DNA from: Gordonia zhenghanii
GTDB lineage: Bacteria > Actinomycetota > Actinomycetes > Mycobacteriales > Mycobacteriaceae
Assembly: GCF_021738965.1 (NCBI RefSeq)
Contig: NZ_JAKKOQ010000017.1
Span: 34,053-98,052 of the forward strand
Direction: 5' to 3'
Length of the DNA stretch: 64,000 nucleotides
Part shown: piece after piece, positions 35,419 through 43,820 of the stretch
How positions within the stretch are numbered: position 1 is the first letter of the stretch
Layout: every line of letters begins with the position of its first letter
Position numbers and translations under genes: made by a program
Notes under the pieces: model-generated
What the model was told of the DNA's origin: nothing
What the model saw: the letters and a program-made list of their open reading frames with translations, nothing else
The model's database searches: none

Positions 35419-36324
35419 ATGCAGCCGTTCAACCATGGCCCCGGACCGGGTGTCCAGCCGCAGGGGCAGGCGGGTCCGATGCCCGGCTACCCGCCGATGG
35501 CGCCGCCGCGCAGACAGTTCGACCTCGGCCGAATCGCATCTTCCGCCACTGTCGTCGCGGGCATCGTCGTGCTGTTCTGTTCACTGCTGGACCTGTACTC
35601 GATCACCGTCGACCCGGGGAAGGTCGAGGACTCGGTGAACGGCACCGTCGAAGTAGGGATGGGCTTCTACACGATCGTGCCGTTCAACGCGCCGGTCGTC
35701 GCGCTCGCCATCCCGATCCTGATGCTCGTCGCCGCGGTGACGGCGATTCCGGGGGCCCTCGGCCGCCGCCAGGGCGCACTGGTCTCTGCGGTGAGTGCGA
35801 TCGCGGCAACCCTTCTCGCGTTGGTCATGATGATGTCCAATCCACTGCCCGGAGTCTCGCTGAGCGGCGACCTCGAGTCGGAGGCCGCGGAGGAATTCTC
35901 CAGCATCAACGTCAAGTCCGTCGATCAGCTCGTCGACCGTGTCGTCGACATCGGACCCGGTGCGGGCCTCATCATCGCCTTCGTCTTCGGGCTCCTCGCC
36001 TCGGTGGCCGCGGGCTTCGCCTATTGGCGCAGCGGGGGAGACGAGCCACAGAAGCCGTTCGCTCCGGCCGGGCCGACGTCGGGCGCATTCGCTCCGATGC
36101 ATGCACCGCAGGCCGGGCCCCCGTCGTCGCCGATGCCCGGGCAGCAGCAGCAGCCGACGCCGGGGTGGGGTCCGACGCCGCACCAGGCCCAGATCGATCA
36201 ACCCCAGATCGATCAACCCCAGTTCGATCAACCCCCATTCGATGCGACCCAGATCTCGCAGCGGCCCCCGAACGGCCTGTCAGGGACCGGCCCGTCAGGA
36301 ACCGGCCTGTCAGGAACACCGTGA
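35419..36324 (+). CDS. Membrane protein with proline-rich ends
   Basis: A 301-residue protein. Residues 1-35 are Pro/Gly/Gln-rich. Four membrane segments follow at about 43-63, 87-107, 118-140 and 177-200, with an acidic loop (E-S-E-A-A-E-E-F-S-S) between the last two. Residues 215-300 are a Pro/Gln tail with tandem Q-I-D-Q-P units, then repeated L-S-G-T-G. AAGGAG lies 8 bases before the ATG. The stop overlaps the GTG of the next membrane gene, so the two are co-translated. Family not recognised. Confidence 0.72.
   Translation: MQPFNHGPGPGVQPQGQAGPMPGYPPMAPPRRQFDLGRIASSATVVAGIVVLFCSLLDLYSITVDPGKVEDSVNGTVEVGMGFYTIVPFNAPVVALAIPILMLVAAVTAIPGALGRRQGALVSAVSAIAATLLALVMMMSNPLPGVSLSGDLESEAAEEFSSINVKSVDQLVDRVVDIGPGAGLIIAFVFGLLASVAAGFAYWRSGGDEPQKPFAPAGPTSGAFAPMHAPQAGPPSSPMPGQQQQPTPGWGPTPHQAQIDQPQIDQPQFDQPPFDATQISQRPPNGLSGTGPSGTGLSGTP
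36188..36240 (+). repeat. Short tandem repeat encoding Q-[IF]-D-Q-P
   Basis: Three to four 15-base copies of CAGATCGATCAACCC-like sequence in the 3' part of the preceding membrane gene, giving the repeated Q-I-D-Q-P / Q-F-D-Q-P units. Confidence 0.7.
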
Positions 36325-36986
36325 CCAGGGTGCGAATCGTCGCCGCTGTCACCGCGGTGCTCGGTTTGGTCGGTCTGGGCCTGACGATGCTGCCGCTGAT
36401 CTCGTTCGGTATCAGCAAGCGACTCCTCGTCCTCTTCGGCGACGAAGGTTTCCTGACCTACATGGGCTTCGGCGAGTCGACGTCGCCGGCTGACTACTGG
36501 CGCGAATCGTGCCAGCTGGCCTTCGAACACTGCGACAGCTCGTCCGGCGTGCAGGTCGATGTGACCGGCTACGACGTGATCGCGTCGGGTTACACGGCGG
36601 GCGCCGTGATCCCGATCGTCCTGGCGTTCGGTGTCGCCGTCGGCGCGCTGCACGCGTGGCGTGGTCGAGACCCGCGCGTCTTCACATTTCTGAGTCTGGC
36701 CACCGCGACGGCGCTCTTCGTGCTGCTGTTCACGTGGATGAACCCGTCGGCCACCTTTTCCGGGACCGGTGAACTCGGGCAGGTCGACACGGAGATGACG
36801 CAGGACACCGGTTCGGATATGACGATGTCCGTGGGGCCCGGCCTGTATCTTCCGGCCGTGATCCTCACCGTCATGTTCGCTCTCGCCACGTGGCAGGCGG
36901 TCGCCGCGTCGAATCTGTCGATCCGATCGCGGCCCCGACCGCAGAACTTCCAGATGTCTGCCCCGCCAGCGTCGGTCGGCGGCTGA
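36321..36986 (+). CDS. Membrane protein coupled to proline-rich partner
   Basis: A 221-residue protein starting at a GTG that overlaps the upstream stop (GTGA). Membrane segments lie at about residues 5-28, 93-113, 122-141 and 180-200. The first extracellular loop (about 40-90) contains two cysteines (E-S-C-Q-L-A-F-E-H-C) that may form a disulfide. The shape suggests a cell-envelope protein acting with its upstream partner. No known family is recognised. Confidence 0.7.
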   Translation: MTRVRIVAAVTAVLGLVGLGLTMLPLISFGISKRLLVLFGDEGFLTYMGFGESTSPADYWRESCQLAFEHCDSSSGVQVDVTGYDVIASGYTAGAVIPIVLAFGVAVGALHAWRGRDPRVFTFLSLATATALFVLLFTWMNPSATFSGTGELGQVDTEMTQDTGSDMTMSVGPGLYLPAVILTVMFALATWQAVAASNLSIRSRPRPQNFQMSAPPASVGG

Positions 36987-37007
36987 GCGAGGTCGGACGC
37001 GCGAACC

Positions 37008-37048
37008 TTTGCGCTCGACAGTGCCCTGAGGACACTTTCGAGCGCAAA
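37008..37048 (+). terminator. Hairpin after the membrane gene pair
   Basis: An 11-base stem TTTGCGCTCGA with TCGAGCGCAAA, extended by AGTG/CACT inside. It lies 22 bases after the stop, between converging genes, and could serve both. Confidence 0.65.
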
Positions 37049-37088
37049 CGTTCAGACATCATGGGACGTCGGAGTGGTACGGGCCCCG

Positions 37089-37586
37089 TCACATGGTCTG
37101 CAGACGAGCAGTCAGCATCGCGGCGGCCTCGGCAGCAGTGGTGTGTATACCGTCGATCGGAAAATTGGCCGCAGTACCGCTCCCACTTCCGGTCGGAATC
37201 CACTCGGGAACCGCGGCGGCGCATTGCACCGTGCGGATTGCTCCGAAGGTGCTGCGTGACACGGGTCGGCTGTCAAGTAGTTTGTCCGGATCGACGCGCA
37301 CGACGAGCAGCACACCGTTCGGTGCCAGCATGATGTCGTGAACGACGGGGTTGGACCCGTTCTGGAGCACCGGCGTGGACAGGCCGACCGGCCAGCCCGG
37401 GGCATGCACCGGGACGTGAACTGTCTCCTGCACGTCCTGCACACGACCGAGGACTCCTCGTTTCTGGACGGTGCGCTTCTCGGTGCGCTGGCCGAAGACC
37501 GGCAGCGGTCGATTCTGGGCGCGCAAGCGGTCTGCAGTCGCTGTCGCCGTCGACACGACGTCACTCATCTGAGTCTCAACGGTCAT
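37089..37586 (-). CDS. Hypothetical protein
   Basis: A 165-residue soluble protein. GAGGAG precedes the ATG, which starts M-T-V-E-T-Q-M. The core (about 65-160) has alternating hydrophobic strands (N-G-V-L-L-V-V-R-V-D-P-D-K-L-L). There is no signal peptide or membrane helix. It is the second gene after the 332-residue hypothetical protein, 10 bases downstream of it. I do not recognise either. The pair may encode a two-component complex of unknown use. Confidence 0.55.
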   Translation of the reverse strand: MTVETQMSDVVSTATATADRLRAQNRPLPVFGQRTEKRTVQKRGVLGRVQDVQETVHVPVHAPGWPVGLSTPVLQNGSNPVVHDIMLAPNGVLLVVRVDPDKLLDSRPVSRSTFGAIRTVQCAAAVPEWIPTGSGSGTAANFPIDGIHTTAAEAAAMLTARLQTM

Positions 37587-37596
37587 CGAACACTCC

Positions 37597-38595
37597 TCAC
37601 GCTTCGTCCAACAGAACTCTGGCGAGAGTCCACTCGAGTTCAGGGCTCTGAGCGACCCAGTCGTTGTACGCGAAGACCCCGACCATTCCGTGGTACGTCG
37701 GCCACGCAAAGGCCCACTCCGGCTCCCACGATGCGCGCCCGGTGATGTCGTCGGCCATGTCGCCGGTCAGGATCTCCAGCGGATGATTGTTTCGACGCCC
37801 GAAGTCTTCGATGAACGCGTAGTAGAGGTTGAGTAGACGGCTCATCAGCTCGAGCGGTTCGATCGGATGGTCGCCGAGCATTCCGCTGAGTCGTCGGACA
37901 CTGTCCACATAGTCGAATCGAACGGGGATCGCGGGCACGTGCTGAAGGGTGATGTCGCCGGTCGTCCAGTCCCGGTCGGCGGCGCTGTCCATCGGACCCA
38001 ACTGCTCCACGAACGACAGCACGCTCGCCCAGCCGAGCTGATCGACGGGGACGTCTCCGTTCCGGTCCGCCCAATCCTCGATCTCGAGCTTCATGACGTT
38101 GACACGCAGAACCTCGACATTGATCGCCGCCGGGTCCCACAGGTGCATCGCATAGATCGCCGCGCAGATGTCGTTGCTCCGAACGTCTGCGACACTCCCG
38201 GGAACGTCGAGCATGGAGGCCATCTGATCGCGAAGCGTGTTCTCGTAGCTTCGCATCGCCTCATTGAACTCCGTGTCGAGGTGCGGGGGCACGTCGGCGG
38301 GAAGGTTCGCCCGATTCGGGATACGGGTGTGTTGGGAGTCGGGGTTCAGATGCGAATTCGTGACCGTCGCTGTCGGGGGCCGCGGATCAGGCTGAGCGGC
38401 GTCCGGCGGTTGTTGATAAGTGGGCCCGCTCTGCGGCGTGAGTCCTCGGCCGGCTCGAAGCCCAGTCGTCGCCGACGGTGCCGGTGTGTCCGGGACGGCC
38501 CGAGTGTCTTGCGGTGGTGTCTGAATCCTCTGCTCGGGTCTCCGGTTCGGATGCTGGTAGTTGATACGGCCGGGATGCGTGTAGTCGATTGGCAT
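37597..38595 (-). CDS. Hypothetical protein with disordered N-terminus
   Basis: A 332-residue protein with GAGGAG upstream of the ATG. Residues 1-95 are Pro/Gln/Thr-rich and presumably disordered (Y-T-H-P-G-R-I-N-Y-Q-H-P-N-R-R near the start). Residues 100-330 look like a compact, mostly helical domain with many Trp and Asp (E-P-E-W-A-F-A-W-P-T-Y-H-G). No membrane segment is present. The proline-rich N-terminus followed by a globular domain resembles secretion-associated or scaffold proteins, but I cannot name a family. Confidence 0.58.
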   Translation of the reverse strand: MPIDYTHPGRINYQHPNRRPEQRIQTPPQDTRAVPDTPAPSATTGLRAGRGLTPQSGPTYQQPPDAAQPDPRPPTATVTNSHLNPDSQHTRIPNRANLPADVPPHLDTEFNEAMRSYENTLRDQMASMLDVPGSVADVRSNDICAAIYAMHLWDPAAINVEVLRVNVMKLEIEDWADRNGDVPVDQLGWASVLSFVEQLGPMDSAADRDWTTGDITLQHVPAIPVRFDYVDSVRRLSGMLGDHPIEPLELMSRLLNLYYAFIEDFGRRNNHPLEILTGDMADDITGRASWEPEWAFAWPTYHGMVGVFAYNDWVAQSPELEWTLARVLLDEA

Positions 38596-38830
38596 ACTCA
38601 GCTCCTCATTCTTCGCGTCGCGACACGGATGCCGTCCAGACGGCATCTATCTGATCACCCGGTGTGATCGAAGGCTGGGCATCGGGAGACGAATGATCCG
38701 AATGGATGAATGCTGACGCGAGACGCGGCGTAGTCGCTCGAACGGATCAATTGCCGATTCGAAGGTCCCGCGACGCCAGATGCGCAAATACCATGACGAA
38801 ACCGAGACCCGCGCAATAGAGGAGGACCCC

Positions 38831-38986
38831 ATGGCGCAGTGTCAGAAGTGTTTTCTCGCCCTTCAAGAATGTCCGAACTGCAGGGGTCGAGGCGGCGGCA
38901 GCGGCATCGCCGGCAGGCTGAACTGCAGCAAATGCAACAACAGCGGGCAACTCTGCCCGACGCACGACGGCTTCTGGAGAAAGTAA
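38831..38986 (+). CDS. Small zinc-ribbon protein
   Basis: A 51-residue protein starting M-A-Q-C-Q-K-C-F-L, with GGAGGACCCC before the ATG. Four cysteine pairs or near-pairs (C-Q-K-C, C-P-N-C-R-G-R-G, C-S-K-C, C-P-T-H) form a DnaJ-like CxxCxGxG zinc-binding pattern. Such tiny DnaJ zinc-finger-like proteins can act as chaperone adaptors or RNA/DNA-binding factors. It is followed by a strong terminator and a tandem repeat array. Confidence 0.65.
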   Translation: MAQCQKCFLALQECPNCRGRGGGSGIAGRLNCSKCNNSGQLCPTHDGFWRK

Positions 38987-39008
38987 CGTCGCGGGCCATG
39001 AGACGACG

Positions 39009-39056
39009 AAAGACGTCGACGATACGACTCGGATGAGTTGTATCGTCGACGTCTTT
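39009..39056 (+). terminator. Rho-independent terminator after the zinc-ribbon gene
   Basis: A 17-base perfect stem (AAAGACGTCGACGATAC with GTATCGTCGACGTCTTT) followed by TT. The inner bases GACTC/GAGTT extend it. This is the best intrinsic terminator in the window. Confidence 0.85.
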
Positions 39057-39062
39057 TCAGTG

Positions 39063-39165
39063 GTCTCGACTCCGCTCGACCAGCGAGGGTCTCGACTCCG
39101 CTCGACCAGCGAGGGTCTCGACTCCGCTCGACCAGCGAGGGTCTCGACTCCGCTCGACCGGCGAG
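39063..39165 (+). repeat. 26-bp tandem repeat array
   Basis: Almost four copies of a 26-base unit beginning GTCTCGACTCCGCTCGACC, directly after the terminator and before the end of ino1. It is the same word as in the HAD gene array. No spacers separate the copies, so it is not a CRISPR. Confidence 0.85.
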
Positions 39166-39177
39166 ACCGGCGGGTGA

Positions 39178-40272
39178 CTAGTCGGCGCCGATGATGAAGG
39201 CTTCGAGCTGCTGGCGCGCGACGTCGTCGGCGATCTGCTCCGGCGGGCTCTTCATCAGGTAGGCGGACGCGGGAAGGATCGGGCCGCCGAGGCCACGGTC
39301 CTTGGCGATCTTCGCGGCGCGCACGGCGTCGATGATGATGCCTGCCGAGTTCGGCGAGTCCCAGACCTCGAGCTTGTACTCGAGGTTCAAGGGGACGTCA
39401 CCGAAGGCGCGGCCTTCCAGGCGGACGTACGCCCACTTGCGGTCGTCGAGCCACGCGACGTAGTCCGACGGGCCGATGTGCACGTTCTTGTCGTTGATCT
39501 TGCCCGACAGCGAACCGGTCAGGTTGCTGGTGACGGCCTGGGTCTTGCTGACCTTCTTGGACTCCAGGCGCTCGCGCTCGAGCATGTTCTTGAAGTCCAT
39601 GTTGCCGCCGACGTTCAGCTGGTACGTGCGGTCGAGGGCCACGCCGCGGTCCTCGAACAGCTTCGCCATCACGCGGTGGGTGATGGTGGCGCCGACCTGG
39701 CTCTTGATGTCGTCGCCGACGATCGGGACACCGGCGTCGGTGAACTTCTTGGCCCACACGGGGTCGGAGGCGATGAAGACGGGCAGGGCGTTGACGAAGG
39801 CGACGCCCGCGTCGATCGCGCACTGCGCGTAGAACTTGTCGGCCTGCTCCGAGCCGACGGGCAGGTAGCTCACCAGGACGTCGGTGCCCGAGTCCTTCAG
39901 CGCCTTCACGACGTCGACGCCGTCGCCGTCGGCCTCGGTGATGGTCTCCTTGTAGTACTTGCCGAGACCGTCGAGGGTGTGGCCGCGCTGCACCGGGACG
40001 TTCAGCGGAGCGACGTCAGCGATCTTGATGGTGTTGTTCTCGCTGTTGTTGATCGCCTCGGCGAGATCGAATCCGACCTTCTTGGCGTCCACGTCGAACG
40101 CGGCGACGAACTCGACGTCGCGGACGTGGTAGCCGCCGAACTTGACGTGCATGAGGCCGGGAACGACTGCGTTCTCGTCTGCGTCCTTGTAGTAGTGCAC
40201 GCCCTGGACCAAGGATGAGGCGCAGTTACCCACGCCGACGATGGCCACGCGCACGCTGTTGGTTTCACCCAT
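39178..40272 (-). CDS. ino1: Myo-inositol-3-phosphate synthase
   Basis: A 364-residue NAD-dependent enzyme turning glucose 6-phosphate into inositol 3-phosphate, the first step to phosphatidylinositol, mannosides and mycothiol. The NAD loop [11 protein letters not shown] is at residues 9-19, and the catalytic region [10 protein letters not shown] is near residue 185. Size fits the short actinobacterial form. AAGGAG lies before the ATG. It overlaps the PadR gene by 8 bases, matching the mycobacterial ino1-padR order. Confidence 0.93.
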   Translation of the reverse strand: MGETNSVRVAIVGVGNCASSLVQGVHYYKDADENAVVPGLMHVKFGGYHVRDVEFVAAFDVDAKKVGFDLAEAINNSENNTIKIADVAPLNVPVQRGHTLDGLGKYYKETITEADGDGVDVVKALKDSGTDVLVSYLPVGSEQADKFYAQCAIDAGVAFVNALPVFIASDPVWAKKFTDAGVPIVGDDIKSQVGATITHRVMAKLFEDRGVALDRTYQLNVGGNMDFKNMLERERLESKKVSKTQAVTSNLTGSLSGKINDKNVHIGPSDYVAWLDDRKWAYVRLEGRAFGDVPLNLEYKLEVWDSPNSAGIIIDAVRAAKIAKDRGLGGPILPASAYLMKSPPEQIADDVARQQLEAFIIGAD

Positions 40273-40912
40273 GGTCGGGATCTCCTTCTTTCTGTGGCGA
40301 TACGGCGGAATGCGGTACCGCCGATTCATTTCCTACTTCGATGCCGTCGCCGGTGGTCGGCGGTTCGGCATGCAAATCTGTTGACTCCGCCGACGCCTCG
40401 TCGGCGATCAGCTTGTTGAGCCATCGGACCTCGCGTTCGGAGGTCTCCAAGCTCAGTTCGTGCATCTGCCGCGTGTAGTGGTCGTTCCCTCGCGCCGAAC
40501 GTCCGAGCATGTCGCGGAGCCCCTCCCGGCGCTCCTCGACCTGACGACGTCGACCCTCCAGGATCCGCATCCGCGCGACGGCGGGCGTGCGGCTGAAGAA
40601 CGCGAGGTGCACGCCGAATCCGTCGTCGGTGTAGTTCTGCGGTCCGGTGTCGGCGACCAGCTCGCTGAATCGAGCCTCGCCCTGCGGGGTCAGACGGTAG
40701 ACGCGGCGGCCACGGCGAACCTTGGTTCCGGTCACCGTCTCCGATTCGTCCTCGGTGATCAGGCCGTCGGCGCGCATCCGACGCAGGGTCGGATACAGCG
40801 AGCCGTAACTGAACGCGCGGAACGCACCCAGCAGGCCGGTCAGACGCTTACGCAGCTCGTAGCCGTGCATCGGCGCTTCGAGAAGAAGGCCCAAGACAGC
40901 CATTTCGAGCAC
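40265..40912 (-). CDS. PadR-family transcriptional regulator
   Basis: A 215-residue regulator. The GTG at 40912 begins [12 protein letters not shown] and has AAAGGGG 6 bases before it; a longer start at 40951 lacks one. The PadR winged helix covers about 1-85 ([11 protein letters not shown], then basic [11 protein letters not shown]). The C-terminal Vir_C-like helices run to 180, then an acidic tail. It is co-transcribed with ino1 and likely regulates itself and ino1. A TATCG-CAT-CGATA inverted repeat lies upstream. Confidence 0.88.
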   Translation of the reverse strand: MLEMAVLGLLLEAPMHGYELRKRLTGLLGAFRAFSYGSLYPTLRRMRADGLITEDESETVTGTKVRRGRRVYRLTPQGEARFSELVADTGPQNYTDDGFGVHLAFFSRTPAVARMRILEGRRRQVEERREGLRDMLGRSARGNDHYTRQMHELSLETSEREVRWLNKLIADEASAESTDLHAEPPTTGDGIEVGNESAVPHSAVSPQKEGDPDHG

Positions 40913-40960
40913 GACGGACCCCTTTCGACGCGTTGTGACGGCTAGATGCAATTCTCAATG

Positions 40961-40973
40961 TATCGCATCGATA
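40961..40973. promoter_or_regulatory. Candidate PadR operator
   Basis: An inverted repeat TATCG-CAT-CGATA in an AT-richer stretch of the divergent region between the PadR gene and the DUF5318 gene, about 49 bases before the PadR start. Confidence 0.4.
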
Positions 40974-41061
40974 TAACTGGAACCCAACCGTGCGGGTGCT
41001 TCTCACGTTTGATCTCCATCACAGCGGCCTCCGCGGAGGCGGCGCGTCTACGCTGGAAGCC

Positions 41062-41451
41062 GTGCAGCGTCAACTCGTCGACTACGCCCTCGCGCGGCGT
41101 AGCACCCTGGCCCGCCTCCGAGCGGGCCAGATGGCGCTGTCGGAAGTCTGCGACGGTGACCTGTACCTGCTGCGAGCTGCGAAGTTCCACGGGCAGAGCA
41201 CGGAGCAGACATGTCCGGTGTGCCGTAAGGAGCAGGTCACCCTGGTGTCGTGGGTGTTCGGCGGAAGCGGCGGTGCACCTGCGGGGACGGCTCGGACCGA
41301 ATCGGAGATTGCGACGCTCGCATCGACGTCGCCCGAATTCACGGTGCATGTCGTCGAAGTGTGTCGGACGTGCCACTGGAACTATCTCGTCCAGTCATAC
41401 GTTGCCGGTGTGCCTCGACCCGCAACGAAGCGGCGACGGGTAGCGAAATAG
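41062..41451 (+). CDS. DUF5318 zinc-ribbon protein
   Basis: A 129-residue protein starting at a GTG (V-Q-R-Q-L-V-D-Y-A-L). Two CxxC knuckles, C-P-V-C near residue 52 and C-R-T-C near residue 104, predict a zinc ribbon. The R-A-G-Q-M-A-L-S-E-V-C-D-G-D motif precedes them. It is conserved upstream of ponA in mycobacteria and divergent from padR-ino1. Function unknown; the position suggests a link to envelope growth. Confidence 0.8.
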   Translation: MQRQLVDYALARRSTLARLRAGQMALSEVCDGDLYLLRAAKFHGQSTEQTCPVCRKEQVTLVSWVFGGSGGAPAGTARTESEIATLASTSPEFTVHVVEVCRTCHWNYLVQSYVAGVPRPATKRRRVAK

Positions 41452-41594
41452 TCCACGAACAGCGATACATACCGCGAGAAGGTCCGCATGTGACCCGATC
41501 GGAGCCGTGAAGAGTTGGCAGCAGCGCTGCTGTACGTCAAAGTTGTGAAGACAGTTCTACACGGGCTGACGAGCGCAAGAGAAGTAGGTGAGCT

Positions 41595-43820
41595 ATGACC
41601 AGCGAAGCTGGTGACAACTCCGACGGAAGACGGTCGGCCGCGAAGGCGGTGGCGTGGGTCCTCGGTCTGGCGGCCGGTGCGATACCGGTGGTGGCCATTC
41701 TCGGTGTGGTCGCATTCGTGTTCACCTACGTGACCGTCGACGTGCCTGCGCCCGGTGACATCAAGCAGAACCAGGTCGCCACAATCACGTACGCCAACGG
41801 CGGGACGATCGCTCGGATCGTGCCGGAGGAAGGCAACCGCACCGACGTCAAGTACGAGGAGATCCCCGAGTCGATGGTCAATGCCGTGATGGCGGCCGAG
41901 GATCGCGACTTCGACGACAACGTCGGATTCTCGCTGTCCGGCTTCACCCGCGCCGCGCTCGGCAAACTCAACGGCAACGATGCCGGCGGTGGCTCGACCA
42001 TCACCCAGCAGTATGTGAAGAACGCGATCGTCGGCGACGAGGTCAGCTACAAGCGCAAGTTCAAAGAGCTCGCGATCGCGACCAAGATGTCGCGCCAGTG
42101 GCCCAAAGAAGACATCATGGCGGCCTACCTCAACACCATCTACTTCGGACGCGGCGCATACGGTGTCGCCGCGGCCTCGAAAGCCTACTTCGGTCATGAC
42201 CTGAAGAAGCTGACGACGAGCGAGTCGGCGCTTCTGGCAGCCGTGATCCGCGGTCCGTCGATCTACGATCCGGCCGTCGACCCGGAGACGGCGACCGCCC
42301 GTTGGAACTATGTCCTCGACGGCATGCAGGACATCGGCTACCTGTCCAAGGCCGACCGCGACCGACAGAAGTTCCCGAAGGTCGACCCCGTCAAGGACAG
42401 TCCGACCAGCACCAAGGACGGCCCGAGCGGTCACGTCAAACAGCAGGTCCTCACCGAACTCGACCAGCTCGGCATCAGTGAGCAGGACGTCCGTACCGGC
42501 GGTCTCAAGATCACCACGTCACTGCGGCCCAAGGTGCAGAACGCGCTCGTCAACCAGGCCAAGGCCAAGCTGTCCGGCGAGCCGAAGGATCTGCGTACCG
42601 CGTCGGTCTCCATCAACCCCGACACCGGTGGTGTCGAAGGCTACTTCGGCGGCATGGACGGCAACGGCTGGGACTACGCGTCGGCCGGTCTGCAGACCGG
42701 TTCGGTGTTCAAGGTGTTCGCCCTCGTCGCGGCCCTGGAACAGGACATCCCGCTCTCGCAGCAGTACTCGTCGGCCCCGTACGAAGGGCCCAACGGTCTG
42801 ACGATCACCAACTCGGACGGCGAGAGCTGCGGTACGTGCAACCTCGCGACTGCGTTGAAGATGTCGCTCAACACCGTCTACTACCGGTTGATGATGGACC
42901 TCAAGGGTGGTGCTCAGGCCGTGGCCGACACCGCGCACAGCCTCGGCATCGCCGAGAGCTTCGGCAACATCGAGAAGACCCTCTCGGAGAAGAACGGTCA
43001 CCCCGAGGGCGGCGTGGTCCTCGGCCAGTACCCGAGCCGCGTCATCGACATGGCGTCCGCCTACGCGACCCTCGCCGCGTCGGGCGTTTACCACGAGCCG
43101 TACTTCGTGCAGAAGGTCGAGACGTCGACCGGTGAAGTGTTGTTCGAGCGAGAGAAGGACAAGGGCGAGCGCGTGGTCTCGAAGGCCGTCGCGGACAACG
43201 TGACCGCGGCGATGGAGCCGATCGCGAGTTACTCGAACGGCAACGCCTTGGCTGACGACTCGTTGGGTGCTCGTCCGTCTGCGGCGAAGACCGGTACCGC
43301 TCAGCTCGGCGAGACCGGGGAGAACAAGGACGCGTGGATGGTCGGCTACACGCCGCAGCTGTCGACGGCGGTCTGGGTCGGTACCAACAAGGGCACTGCC
43401 CTACGGAACTACTCCGGCGCGACGATCTACGGCAGCGGTCTGCCCGCACAGATCTGGAAGGCGCAGATGGATGCGGCGCTCGCAGGCGATCCGATCGAGC
43501 AGTTCCCGGAGCCGGAGTCCGTCGGCGGACAGGCAGGTGTGCCGTACGAGCCGCCGCCGGAGACGTACACCCCGACCGAGACCGAAGGACCGACGACCCG
43601 CCCTCGGAACAACGACCGGCCGCGGATCCCAGGACAGGGCGAGGACGGTGACATCACGATCGCCCCGGGTGTGACCATCCCTTTCGATAGTGGCGAGAGC
43701 GGCGGCGACGAAGGAGGCGACGACGACTCCGGCGGAGGCGGAACGACCCAGGAGCCCGAACTCGGCGGCCAAGGCGCCGATGACGGCGATTCCGCAGGCG
43801 CTGCCACGACGACGCGGTAG
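41595..43820 (+). CDS. ponA: Class A penicillin-binding protein (transglycosylase/transpeptidase)
   Basis: A 741-residue bifunctional peptidoglycan synthase. One membrane anchor lies at about residues 21-46. The glycosyltransferase family 51 domain (about 65-250) has A-A-E-D-R-D-F (catalytic Glu), G-G-S-T-I-T-Q-Q and A-Y-L-N-T-I-Y-F-G. The transpeptidase domain has the active serine in T-G-S-V-F-K near residue 372, S-L-N near 418 and K-T-G-T-A near 566. Residues 640-741 are a Pro/Thr/Gly/Asp-rich tail without PASTA domains. It follows DUF5318 as in the mycobacterial ponA1 locus, and its stop overlaps the next start by one base. Confidence 0.93.
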   Translation: MTSEAGDNSDGRRSAAKAVAWVLGLAAGAIPVVAILGVVAFVFTYVTVDVPAPGDIKQNQVATITYANGGTIARIVPEEGNRTDVKYEEIPESMVNAVMAAEDRDFDDNVGFSLSGFTRAALGKLNGNDAGGGSTITQQYVKNAIVGDEVSYKRKFKELAIATKMSRQWPKEDIMAAYLNTIYFGRGAYGVAAASKAYFGHDLKKLTTSESALLAAVIRGPSIYDPAVDPETATARWNYVLDGMQDIGYLSKADRDRQKFPKVDPVKDSPTSTKDGPSGHVKQQVLTELDQLGISEQDVRTGGLKITTSLRPKVQNALVNQAKAKLSGEPKDLRTASVSINPDTGGVEGYFGGMDGNGWDYASAGLQTGSVFKVFALVAALEQDIPLSQQYSSAPYEGPNGLTITNSDGESCGTCNLATALKMSLNTVYYRLMMDLKGGAQAVADTAHSLGIAESFGNIEKTLSEKNGHPEGGVVLGQYPSRVIDMASAYATLAASGVYHEPYFVQKVETSTGEVLFEREKDKGERVVSKAVADNVTAAMEPIASYSNGNALADDSLGARPSAAKTGTAQLGETGENKDAWMVGYTPQLSTAVWVGTNKGTALRNYSGATIYGSGLPAQIWKAQMDAALAGDPIEQFPEPESVGGQAGVPYEPPPETYTPTETEGPTTRPRNNDRPRIPGQGEDGDITIAPGVTIPFDSGESGGDEGGDDDSGGGGTTQEPELGGQGADDGDSAGAATTTR

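Noticed and set aside
39063..39165. CRISPR array
   Set aside because: Copies are directly adjacent without spacers, and no cas genes are present.
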